Assembly (NCBI GenBank): GCA_001593875.1
Contig: LUCA01000038.1
Location: forward strand, 1-6,678
Reading direction: 5' to 3'
Length of the DNA stretch: 6,678 nt
From: Candidatus Bathyarchaeota archaeon B23
GTDB lineage: Archaea; Thermoproteota; Bathyarchaeia; TCS64; B23
The position numbers were made by a program, and so were the translations under genes. This document shows positions 1-5,259 of this stretch, one piece after another. The stretch's first letter is position 1; each line of letters opens with the position of its first letter. The notes under the pieces were generated by a model that was given only the letters and a program-made list of their open reading frames with translations, searched no databases and was not told the DNA's origin.

Positions 1-432
1 GGAGGCCTCCTGGGGCTGACGATCTACCACACCAAGGCCCACCTCTTCAGGGCCTTCCTGGAGGGCGTCGCCTACGCAGCCCGATACAGCCTGGAGGCGG
101 CGAGGGAGGCGGGGCATCCCCTTAGGAGGGTGATGCTCGTCGACGGCGGGGCCAAGTCGAGGCTCTGGAGGCAGATCCTGGCTGATGTCACCGGGTTGAG
201 GATGCTCTACCTCCCCGAGACCGTGGGGGCACCCCTCGGCGACGCCCTACTGGCCGCCGTCGCCGTCGAAGCAGTCGAGGGCCCCGAGGCTATCAGGGGC
301 TGGCTCGGCGGAGGCCTCTGGGTGGAGCCTGACGCCGAGAGGGCTGAGCTCTATGAGGGCTACTACCAGCTCTACAGGCGTTCATTGGAGGCCTGCGGCG
401 CCGTCTTCGAGGGGATAAATAGGTTGAGTTAG
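1..432 (+). CDS. FGGY-family carbohydrate kinase, C-terminal part (5' truncated)
   Basis: The frame is open from the first base of the window and ends at TAG 430-432, giving 143 residues; the N-terminal two thirds lie outside. The visible part matches the C-terminal actin-like domain of FGGY kinases (xylulokinase, glycerol kinase and relatives), which phosphorylate a sugar or polyol with ATP in the cytoplasm. The key landmark is the FGGY signature around residues 47-61, with VDGGAKSRLWRQILADVTG giving the nucleotide-binding Gly-Gly (residues 49-50) and the following Trp-Arg-Gln. An upstream helix of the type TKAHLFRAFLEGVAYAAR (about 11-28) and the APLGDALLA helix (about 77-85) are also typical. 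The form is closest to xylulokinase-like members, but the sugar-binding N-terminal domain is missing, so the substrate cannot be read. It converges tail to tail with mch, sharing four bases. Confidence 0.92.
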   Translation, partial: GGLLGLTIYHTKAHLFRAFLEGVAYAARYSLEAAREAGHPLRRVMLVDGGAKSRLWRQILADVTGLRMLYLPETVGAPLGDALLAAVAVEAVEGPEAIRGWLGGGLWVEPDAERAELYEGYYQLYRRSLEACGAVFEGINRLS

Positions 433-1379
433 CCGAGCACCGACTTCTTTATGATCTCGACGTTCACCTCTCCAGCCGTGTAGGTGGACCCGGTTCTCGA
501 GCTGGTGAGGGCGACGACGGCTGGGGCGAAGAGCGCCGGGTCGATCTGGGTGAAGTCGAAGTCCACAGCCCTATAGATCTCGTAGGAGGGCTTCCCATAC
601 TCCTTCGAGGTCGAGGAGGGAGCCCTCTCAGCCATCTCCCTCAACACCTCATCCCCTTCGTCGACGACGAAGCTGGTGACACCCCCATACGTCAGCGCAT
701 CCTCAGCCCGACCCATGGCCTTGCCCCAGTCGCTGTGCGGCGGCATTATGGGCGCGTAGCCGACGCCGTACTCCACCCTCTTGAGATCTAAGCCCAGGAC
801 GTCCAGCCTGAAGAGCCCCGTCTCGACGATCCTCCCCGAGATCTGAACCATCCCAGCCATGGAGGTCGTCGATGTCAATAGGAGGTAGAGGTTCCTGGGC
901 TCTACGCCGCACTTCTCAGCGATGAACTCCGCAGCCTCCTCCGTCGGCTTCTCATCCGTCTCCAGGAGCAGCACGGCGACGTCGGCCTCGTCTTCATACT
1001 CGATCTTCCGGTAGACCTTCTTCGGCTTCAGAGCCAAGGCCCTCCCAGGGCCCGAGGCGTCGGCCGTATAGTCGCCGACCTTGATCCTCCAGCCCGCCAG
1101 CTGGGCTCCGAAGAGGGCGACGGCGGGGTGATCCGTGGAGACCACCACCGTCGGCAGCTTCAAGCCCCCGTAGTCGGCGTAGCCCAGATGGGCCTCACCG
1201 GCTCCACCCATGGCGATGCGGGTGACCATCAATCCCGCCGCATAGCCCCCGGGGGCCTCCAGGCCGGTGTCGATGACCGTCGAGCCGCAGGGCAGCCGAT
1301 AGGCCTCTATGCGGTAGAGCTCCGGCTCCGAGAGGAGCTCCTCCACCAGCTTGTAGGCCAGCCTATTTATGCTCAGCAA
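429..1379 (-). CDS. mch: Methenyltetrahydromethanopterin cyclohydrolase (EC 3.5.4.27)
   Basis: The protein catalyses the reversible conversion of 5,10-methenyl-H4MPT to 5-formyl-H4MPT in the cytoplasm, a step of the archaeal methyl branch (methanogenesis, its reversal, or the Wood-Ljungdahl route). It matches the family along its whole length: GAQLAGW near 91-97, a GPGRALALKPKK stretch near 110-121, a YEDEADVA stretch near 128-135, CGVEPRNLYLL near 157-167, YGKPSYEI near 261-268, and a C-terminus with TAGEVNVEIIKKS. With the TTG start at 1379 the protein is 316 residues, the usual length, begins MLSIN like its relatives, and places Arg183 and Glu186 in SGRIVETG. These are the two residues reported as catalytically important at the same numbers in the Archaeoglobus enzyme. 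A GTG at 1388 would add three residues but lies inside the ribosome site. It is the last gene of the minus-strand cluster. No other pathway gene is in view. Confidence 0.96.
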   Translation of the reverse strand: MLSINRLAYKLVEELLSEPELYRIEAYRLPCGSTVIDTGLEAPGGYAAGLMVTRIAMGGAGEAHLGYADYGGLKLPTVVVSTDHPAVALFGAQLAGWRIKVGDYTADASGPGRALALKPKKVYRKIEYEDEADVAVLLLETDEKPTEEAAEFIAEKCGVEPRNLYLLLTSTTSMAGMVQISGRIVETGLFRLDVLGLDLKRVEYGVGYAPIMPPHSDWGKAMGRAEDALTYGGVTSFVVDEGDEVLREMAERAPSSTSKEYGKPSYEIYRAVDFDFTQIDPALFAPAVVALTSSRTGSTYTAGEVNVEIIKKSVLG

Positions 1380-1385
1380 CCCACC

Positions 1386-1393
1386 CACCTCCT
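1386..1393 (-). promoter_or_regulatory. Strong Shine-Dalgarno site of mch that decides the TTG start
   Basis: On the minus strand these bases read AGGAGGTG, an eight-base complement to the usual archaeal 16S rRNA 3' end. Six bases separate the motif from the TTG at 1379-1377, an ideal distance. The in-frame GTG at 1388-1386 is the last three bases of the motif itself, so it is unlikely to be used. The TTG choice also reproduces the family's N-terminus and length. Confidence 0.8.
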
Positions 1394-1410
1394 ATACCGG
1401 TGAGTTGATG

Positions 1411-1420
1411 ACCATTAAAA
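1411..1420 (-). promoter_or_regulatory. Candidate TATA-like element for mch
   Basis: Read on the minus strand the bases are TTTTAATGGT, the only A/T-rich block in the 95-base gap between the macro-domain gene and mch. A start site about 25 bases downstream would fall near 1391-1394, leaving a leader of roughly 12-15 bases that just contains the ribosome site of mch. The preceding bases are not a clear BRE, so this is a weak call. The same T-run could instead serve as the termination tract of the upstream operon. Confidence 0.4.
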
Positions 1421-1422
1421 GA

Positions 1423-1452
1423 CCTCCGCCCGGCAAGGCGGGGAGACGGAGG
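1423..1452 (-). terminator. GC-rich hairpin followed by a T-run, possible terminator or attenuator before mch
   Basis: The segment contains two overlapping inverted repeats: an inner CCGCC (1426-1430) with GGCGG (1437-1441) around a six-base loop, and an outer CCTCCG (1423-1428) with CGGAGG (1447-1452). The two stems share bases and so exclude each other. In the minus-strand direction the hairpin lies 22 bases past the stop of the macro-domain gene and is followed, after a C, by four T residues (1417-1420 region). This resembles a terminator, although archaeal termination depends mainly on the T-run and four T's are few. Confidence 0.35.
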
Positions 1453-1474
1453 CTACGGCCACAGCGACTCCGCT

Positions 1475-2008
1475 TTAGGGCGTTAGAAGGCCCTTCACAG
1501 CCTCCTCGAAGGCCTTGGTCAGCTCCTCGTCGAAGCCTATGAGGAGGACCTCCCTCAGCGAGGTCCCGGCGTCTATACGCCCCCTCAGCTCCTCCACCAT
1601 CGCCTCGGCGGCATCCCTGGCGGCCACCCCTCCAACTCCTGTTCCCAGGGCTGGGAGGGCGATGCTCCTGGCCTCCAGCTCCTCGGCGCATCTCAGCGCA
1701 GCCCTCACGGCCTCCCTGACGTTTTGGACATCGATCCTCATCGCCGGCCTCTCCATCGTCGGTGCATGGATCACCCACTTGGCCCTCAGTCTCCCAGCCC
1801 CCGTCGCTACGGCCTCGCCCACGGGCAGGGGCGCATATCTCCGGGCCTCCTCCTCGACCTCCACTCCACCCCTCCTCTTGATGGCTCCAGCTACGCCTCC
1901 ACCCATGATGAGGAGGCTGTTAGCCGGATTCACTATGGCCTCAACCCCCACCTCCGTTATGTCCCCCCGCAGCACCCTAATCCTCACACCTCTATACGCC
2001 ACCTCCAT
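1475..2008 (-). CDS. Macro-domain protein (ADP-ribose-binding, probable ADP-ribosyl hydrolase / O-acetyl-ADP-ribose deacetylase family)
   Basis: This 177-residue protein is a stand-alone macro domain and nothing more. The diagnostic parts are all visible: GDITEVGVEAIVNPAN at residues 15-30 with the conserved Asp16 and Asn27/Asn30, the Gly-Gly-Gly-Val-Ala loop at 36-40, and the second glycine loop PALGTGVGG at 119-127 that wraps the phosphates of ADP-ribose. Family members bind ADP-ribose and many hydrolyse ADP-ribosyl esters, O-acetyl-ADP-ribose or ADP-ribose-1''-phosphate; some reverse ADP-ribosylation of proteins or nucleic acids. Which activity applies here cannot be read from sequence. 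The ATG start at 2008 lies 3 bases after the stop of the glycosylase gene and has a GAGGGG ribosome site (2016-2021) seven bases away, inside that upstream gene, so the two are almost surely co-transcribed and coupled. Confidence 0.93.
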   Translation of the reverse strand: MEVAYRGVRIRVLRGDITEVGVEAIVNPANSLLIMGGGVAGAIKRRGGVEVEEEARRYAPLPVGEAVATGAGRLRAKWVIHAPTMERPAMRIDVQNVREAVRAALRCAEELEARSIALPALGTGVGGVAARDAAEAMVEELRGRIDAGTSLREVLLIGFDEELTKAFEEAVKGLLTP

Positions 2009-2011
2009 GGC

Positions 2012-2617
2012 CTATCCCCTCTCCCCACACCAATCCCCCACGGGGCACTCGTCGCATCGACGCCTCTTGCAGAACTCCAGGTATATCCTCACCAACGCCG
2101 ACTCGTGGGGCTTGGGGTCCCTTAGACCCAGCTTCTCAGCCATCTCGAGGGCGATGTCGGAGGGTTCGGGGTCTGCCTTGGGCCAGATATCCCTCAGCTC
2201 CCTCAGGAAGATGTTGACGCCCACAGGGCCAAAGCCCTTGAGGCTCCGAAGCCTCCCCTCCAAGTCTCTAGGGCCCTCAGCCCCCTCATATAGGGCCTCG
2301 AGGCCCCCGTAGGCCCTGAGGAGCCGCCCCATCGCCTCCAGGAGGTTCGAGGCCGTGGAGAAGTCGTATCGGACGTAGCCCCCCGAGTCCAGCACCTCCA
2401 CGAGTCTATCCCAACCCGCCTCCAGGATGCCTTCAGGGGTGTCCAGCCCCTCCTCCATAAACCTCCTGAAGGTTCTCTTGGCTATCTCCGACGAGATGCG
2501 CTTGGCGAAGAGGATGGAGGCCAACAGCCACTTGAAGCGGTCTTGGGGCTCATGGAGGTCGAGGCCCAGCTCCTGGGAGTAGGTGGGTATTCGCCTTAGG
2601 GCCTCCTCCAGGTTCAT
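2012..2617 (-). CDS. HhH-GPD superfamily DNA glycosylase, endonuclease III-like, with C-terminal four-cysteine motif
   Basis: This 201-residue protein has the size and domain order of endonuclease III-like base-excision enzymes. The all-helical core is followed by a helix-hairpin-helix at about 125-138 (LKGFGPVGVNIFL), an acidic segment with a likely catalytic Asp154 (in EPSDIALEM), and a C-terminal Cys183-x4-Cys188-x2-Cys191-x5-Cys197 that probably holds a [4Fe-4S] cluster. Two points differ from classical Nth. The position of the Schiff-base lysine after the hairpin is Val132, so AP-lyase activity is doubtful. The first cysteine spacing is x4, not x6. It may therefore be a monofunctional glycosylase with an unknown base preference. 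The ATG at 2617 is preferred over a GTG at 2632: it has GGAGG seven bases upstream and overlaps the kinase stop as ATGA (2614-2617), implying translational coupling. Confidence 0.88.
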   Translation of the reverse strand: MNLEEALRRIPTYSQELGLDLHEPQDRFKWLLASILFAKRISSEIAKRTFRRFMEEGLDTPEGILEAGWDRLVEVLDSGGYVRYDFSTASNLLEAMGRLLRAYGGLEALYEGAEGPRDLEGRLRSLKGFGPVGVNIFLRELRDIWPKADPEPSDIALEMAEKLGLRDPKPHESALVRIYLEFCKRRRCDECPVGDWCGERG

Positions 2618-3093
2618 GGCTCCTCCTCCCACCTCCTCACCCGCTCCAAGATGAGTTTAACCGCCTCCTCCACATCTATTTTATCCGTCTCCACCTCCAG
2701 GTCAGCCTCCTCAGGCCACTCGAACTCCTTCCAGATGATGTGGACGGCCCCCTCAGGTATAGGCCCAGCTCTCTCCCTATTCCTCCTCAGGCAGACCTCC
2801 AGGGGCGCCCTCAACAGGATGGTGAACACCCGCCCGTCGTCGCCGACGATCTCCCTCACCCTCTCCCTCCACCGCCTCCGATAGAAGGTTCCATCTAGGA
2901 TGATGTATCTATACCTCCCCAGACCGTCGATCAACGCCTTCATCAATCTCCTATAGGCCCTCTGCTTGAAGGCCTCCGTCGAGATGACCCTTGAATTGGG
3001 GAGGAGCTCTCCCAGTCTCCTGGCTATGGAGGATTTGCCCACCGCGAGGGGTCCGCAGAGGAGAATGACCGTATGCCTCAGCCCTCCAGCCAT
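2614..3093 (-). CDS. Small P-loop kinase (adenylylsulfate kinase / polynucleotide kinase-like fold), substrate unknown
   Basis: The 159-residue protein is a single P-loop kinase domain. Walker A is GPLAVGKSS at residues 14-22 with Lys20 and Ser21. The second conserved element is IILDGTFYRRRWRERV at 64-79, where Asp67 occupies the position that activates or binds the acceptor in the APS-kinase, PSTK and polynucleotide-kinase-like group. An arginine-rich lid follows (RRNRERAG, 103-110), then the late PEEADLEVET motif (127-136), which recalls the region near the C-terminus of CysC-like kinases. The expected activity is transfer of phosphate from ATP to a small molecule or nucleic-acid end. The acceptor cannot be named, and no sulfate-assimilation gene is nearby. 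ATG 3093 has GGAGAGG five bases upstream. The gene overlaps the end of the GH130-like gene by 16 bases and the glycosylase start by 4. Confidence 0.78.
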   Translation of the reverse strand: MAGGLRHTVILLCGPLAVGKSSIARRLGELLPNSRVISTEAFKQRAYRRLMKALIDGLGRYRYIILDGTFYRRRWRERVREIVGDDGRVFTILLRAPLEVCLRRNRERAGPIPEGAVHIIWKEFEWPEEADLEVETDKIDVEEAVKLILERVRRWEEEP

Positions 3094-4118
3094 CTCAGCC
3101 TCTCCAGGGCCTCCTCCAGCTCCGTCATGAAGATTCCTATGAGGCAGTCCCCCAGCCCTCCAATCCAGATTAGATACTCCTTATAGCTGACTAGGCCGCA
3201 GCCGAAGAGGGTTTGGGGCCTGTCCCCATACTCCTCCATGAGACCCCTAGGCTCAAGGAGGTAGTCTGAGACCGCCAGGAGACTTCCCTCGCCGTCGACC
3301 ACCGCCAAGCCGTTTCTATAGGTGAGGTCTCTCTTTGAGGTTGCATGCCAGCCCACTAGGTACTCCTCCCCCGAGAGCCTGAGGGCGTTGGTGGACCACC
3401 CCGTCTTCGCCTCCCACTCCTCGGGAGCTAGGACAGGCTCTAGGGTGTGCATCATCATCTCATCCATGTCGGCTCGGCATCTCCAGCAGAAGCTCATACC
3501 CCTTATCGTCGGCCTCGTCAACATCGAGGCCTCCGACCCCTTCAGTGTGAGGATGGCCGAGTCCTTGCTCCTAGGCGTGTAGACTTCGCCGGCCTCTATG
3601 ATGGTGAAGTATCCACGCCTCACCTCTCTCCAATCCCCCTTGAACTCCGCCAGGGCTTGGACAAAGGTCTTCTTTCCTCCTACCTCCATGTAGCCGACGC
3701 CGGTGTATAGGAGGAGGAGCCTACCTCCACCCTCATAGAGTCTGGCGTCTTCGCATCCCCTGCTGTCCCACAGCTCCCTAGGCCAGAGAATAAGCTCCAC
3801 CCTCAGGGGCCCCTCCCCCCCTCCTTCCAAGACTTCCCCGACATCGAGGGTGAAGTGGGCGATGGAGGAGGAGTAGTTATAATATTCAAAGATGCATCGG
3901 GGGAAGATGTGGAGCTCCCCACCCCTCAGCAAGGCTCCTGGGTTGAAGGCTGAGAGGGGTTTTCGCCTGATGTAGTTCTCTATGTAGAGATCTCTAGGCC
4001 CTATGTAGATCCTCCCAGCCTGGAAGATGTCCTCAACCCTCGGCTTCCTGAAGCCCTTGAGCTCCCTCAAGGCCTCACGACATCTCTCGGCCAGCCTCCT
4101 CTCCAGGCTCATGGGCAT
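3078..4118 (-). CDS. GH130-like glycoside phosphorylase/hydrolase (beta-mannoside type)
   Basis: This 346-residue cytoplasmic protein shows the ordered motifs of the five-bladed beta-propeller GH130 family (former DUF377). FNPGALL at 58-64 matches the substrate-binding NP motif. CEDARLY at 122-128 is the EDPR-type motif with Asp124, the probable general acid. A Lys-Asp pair (185-186) is followed by MLTRP (199-203), then GWHATSK (256-262) with His258 in place of the usual YHG, and near the C-terminus Gly-Leu-Gly-Asp324, matching the AADT-type closing motif. Family members phosphorolyse or hydrolyse beta-1,4 or beta-1,2 mannosides. The change EDPR to EDAR and a Cys211-x2-Cys214 pair are departures that leave the exact activity open. 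No ribosome site precedes ATG 4118 (a second ATG is at 4112), and a TATA-like box lies about 27 bases upstream, which suggests a leaderless first gene of the operon. Confidence 0.84.
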   Translation of the reverse strand: MPMSLERRLAERCREALRELKGFRKPRVEDIFQAGRIYIGPRDLYIENYIRRKPLSAFNPGALLRGGELHIFPRCIFEYYNYSSSIAHFTLDVGEVLEGGGEGPLRVELILWPRELWDSRGCEDARLYEGGGRLLLLYTGVGYMEVGGKKTFVQALAEFKGDWREVRRGYFTIIEAGEVYTPRSKDSAILTLKGSEASMLTRPTIRGMSFCWRCRADMDEMMMHTLEPVLAPEEWEAKTGWSTNALRLSGEEYLVGWHATSKRDLTYRNGLAVVDGEGSLLAVSDYLLEPRGLMEEYGDRPQTLFGCGLVSYKEYLIWIGGLGDCLIGIFMTELEEALERLRWLEG

Positions 4119-4162
4119 CGATTATTATAGGCTTCAACTAGATATATCCTCGGTGCTGAGGG
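4119..4162. promoter_or_regulatory. Divergent promoter region between the GH130-like gene and the glycosyltransferase gene
   Basis: This 44-base gap is much richer in A/T than its surroundings and carries two TATA-like blocks. ATTATTATAG (4121-4130) is about 25 bases upstream of a rightward start near 4150. GATATATC (4141-4148) is symmetric and sits about 27 bases from the leftward ATG at 4118, fitting a leaderless leftward transcript. The two elements are interleaved so that each polymerase would cover the other's start region. For the rightward gene, GGTG at 4152-4155 lies seven bases before the TTG start and may act as a modest ribosome site. No obvious operator palindrome other than the TATA block is visible. 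Confidence 0.55.
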
Positions 4163-5227
4163 TTGGCGGTTAAGCGTATAGCCATCATGACGGCGTGGAA
4201 CTCCGATTCGGGGGTCTACATTCACGCCAAGCCCCTGGTTCACGCTTGGAGGGAGATGGGCCTGGAGGTCAGGGTGTTCTCTTACATTCCCGAAGACTTT
4301 CATGGCAGAGTCCTCTTCGGCGAGGACGAGCCTTATGTCAAGCGGTGCTTCGGCACCTCAACTAGGACCAACTACCTAGACCCCAGGCCCCTACTGATGG
4401 AGGACTACGATGTACTCCTCATCGAAGACCTGAAGATGCTCCCCATGGAGCCCCTCTCAAGAATCTTCAGCCTCATTAGGCGTCGAGCCGGAGCCGTTGT
4501 GCATATACTGCATGAGAACACCATCCTAGGCCCTAAGCCTCCCCAACCCCCGATCTTCTACTCCTTCAAATGGGACGCCGCTGTCTACATCGACGAGCGT
4601 CAGCGCTGGTTCGCCGAGAAGCTCTACGGGGAGAAGGCCATCTACATACCCTTCCCCTGCTACCCCTTGAGGGATGGGGATAGAGCCCAGCTGAGGGAAA
4701 GGCTGGGCCTGGAGGTGGAGGGCCCCCTCATCCTCGTCTACGCCCTAGGGGGATACACACCCTACCTGCCGGAGCTCCCCGCCGAGGGGTTGGAGGAGGC
4801 GAGGCTCCTGATCCTCGCCAAGGAGGGGGAGGAGGTCTTCGCCTATCCTCAGACCGAGTTTAGGAGAACCCGCCCCCTCACCGATGAGGAGTTAGACCTT
4901 TACGTCCTGGCTTCGGACGCGGTGATACTACACAAGGTGAGGGCGCCTCCATACCCCATAGCAGTCACCTCCACAGCCGTCTACCAGCTCTTGGGAGCTC
5001 AGAGGCCCCTCCTAGTTCCCAGGCTCTCGGAATACTTCTTACCCTTTGAGGGCGTCGTTCTAAAATATTCCGACAGGGTGGAGCTGAGGAGGCTGTTGGT
5101 GAGGGCCCTCAGGGGCGGCAGGGGCGGAGTTGAGGAGACGATGAGGAGGGCAAGGAGCTTCGTGGAGGAACGCTCCCCAAAGGTGATCGCAGAGAAGTAT
5201 CTAAGGCTCTTCGAGGAGCTCCGCTAA
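4163..5227 (+). CDS. Glycosyltransferase-like protein, probable GT-B fold (GT4-type)
   Basis: The 354-residue protein begins KRIAIMTAWNSDSGVYIHAK (residues 4-23), a first beta-strand followed by a glycine-containing turn and a helix, typical of the acceptor-side Rossmann domain of GT4-type glycosyltransferases. The middle contains DVLLIED (83-89) and VVHILHENT (112-120). The second domain opens near 188 with PLILVYALGG and contains a stretch DAVILHK (252-258) followed by STAVYQLLGAQRPLLVP (270-286), which occupies the place of the nucleotide-sugar-binding segment. The classic E-x7-E motif is not evident, so the donor and even activity are uncertain. No signal peptide or membrane segment is seen. 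The start is TTG at 4163: an in-frame TGA lies at 4157-4159 and the next ATG (4187) would remove the first strand. It sits back to back with the GH130-like gene, suggesting a shared glycan. Confidence 0.75.
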   Translation: MAVKRIAIMTAWNSDSGVYIHAKPLVHAWREMGLEVRVFSYIPEDFHGRVLFGEDEPYVKRCFGTSTRTNYLDPRPLLMEDYDVLLIEDLKMLPMEPLSRIFSLIRRRAGAVVHILHENTILGPKPPQPPIFYSFKWDAAVYIDERQRWFAEKLYGEKAIYIPFPCYPLRDGDRAQLRERLGLEVEGPLILVYALGGYTPYLPELPAEGLEEARLLILAKEGEEVFAYPQTEFRRTRPLTDEELDLYVLASDAVILHKVRAPPYPIAVTSTAVYQLLGAQRPLLVPRLSEYFLPFEGVVLKYSDRVELRRLLVRALRGGRGGVEETMRRARSFVEERSPKVIAEKYLRLFEELR

Positions 5228-5259
5228 GGGATTTAAGGCCTAAAGGTCAATTAATAGTG
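5228..5259 (+). promoter_or_regulatory. Candidate promoter of the amidohydrolase gene (leaderless type)
   Basis: The 32-base gap contains ATTTAA at 5231-5236, whose centre is about 26 bases from the ATG at 5260. This is the spacing expected if transcription starts at or next to the start codon. A second A/T block, AATTAATA (5249-5256), lies just before the start. Only a weak AAGGT (5243-5247) resembles a ribosome site. The gene may equally be read through from the glycosyltransferase gene, since no T-run terminator separates them. Confidence 0.45.

Noticed and set aside
1392..1778. Minus-strand frame of 128 codons in a different phase of the macro-domain gene, running into the gap before mch
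   Set aside because: Gly/Arg-rich out-of-frame translation with no family match; the macro domain in the other frame covers it.
1515..2312. Long plus-strand open frame of 265 codons antisense to the macro-domain and glycosylase genes
   Set aside because: It is Ser/Pro/Ala-rich low-complexity translation, crosses two well-supported genes on the other strand, has no recognisable domain, and is explained by GC-rich codon bias on the opposite strand.
1475..2617. A DarT/DarG-like DNA ADP-ribosylation toxin-antitoxin or defence island
   Set aside because: The macro protein is present but no ADP-ribosyltransferase toxin is visible in the window, and the neighbours are metabolic; there is no sign of a mobile element.
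2614..3093. Reading the P-loop kinase as a zeta-type toxin or as adenylylsulfate kinase proper
   Set aside because: No antitoxin-like partner is next to it, and no sulfate-assimilation gene is in view; the motifs support only the broad kinase fold.
5105..5127. GGGGCGGCAGGGGCGG direct repeat that looked like a possible regulatory or slippage element
   Set aside because: It lies in frame inside the glycosyltransferase gene and simply encodes an Arg-Gly-Gly repeat; only two copies, no frame disturbance.
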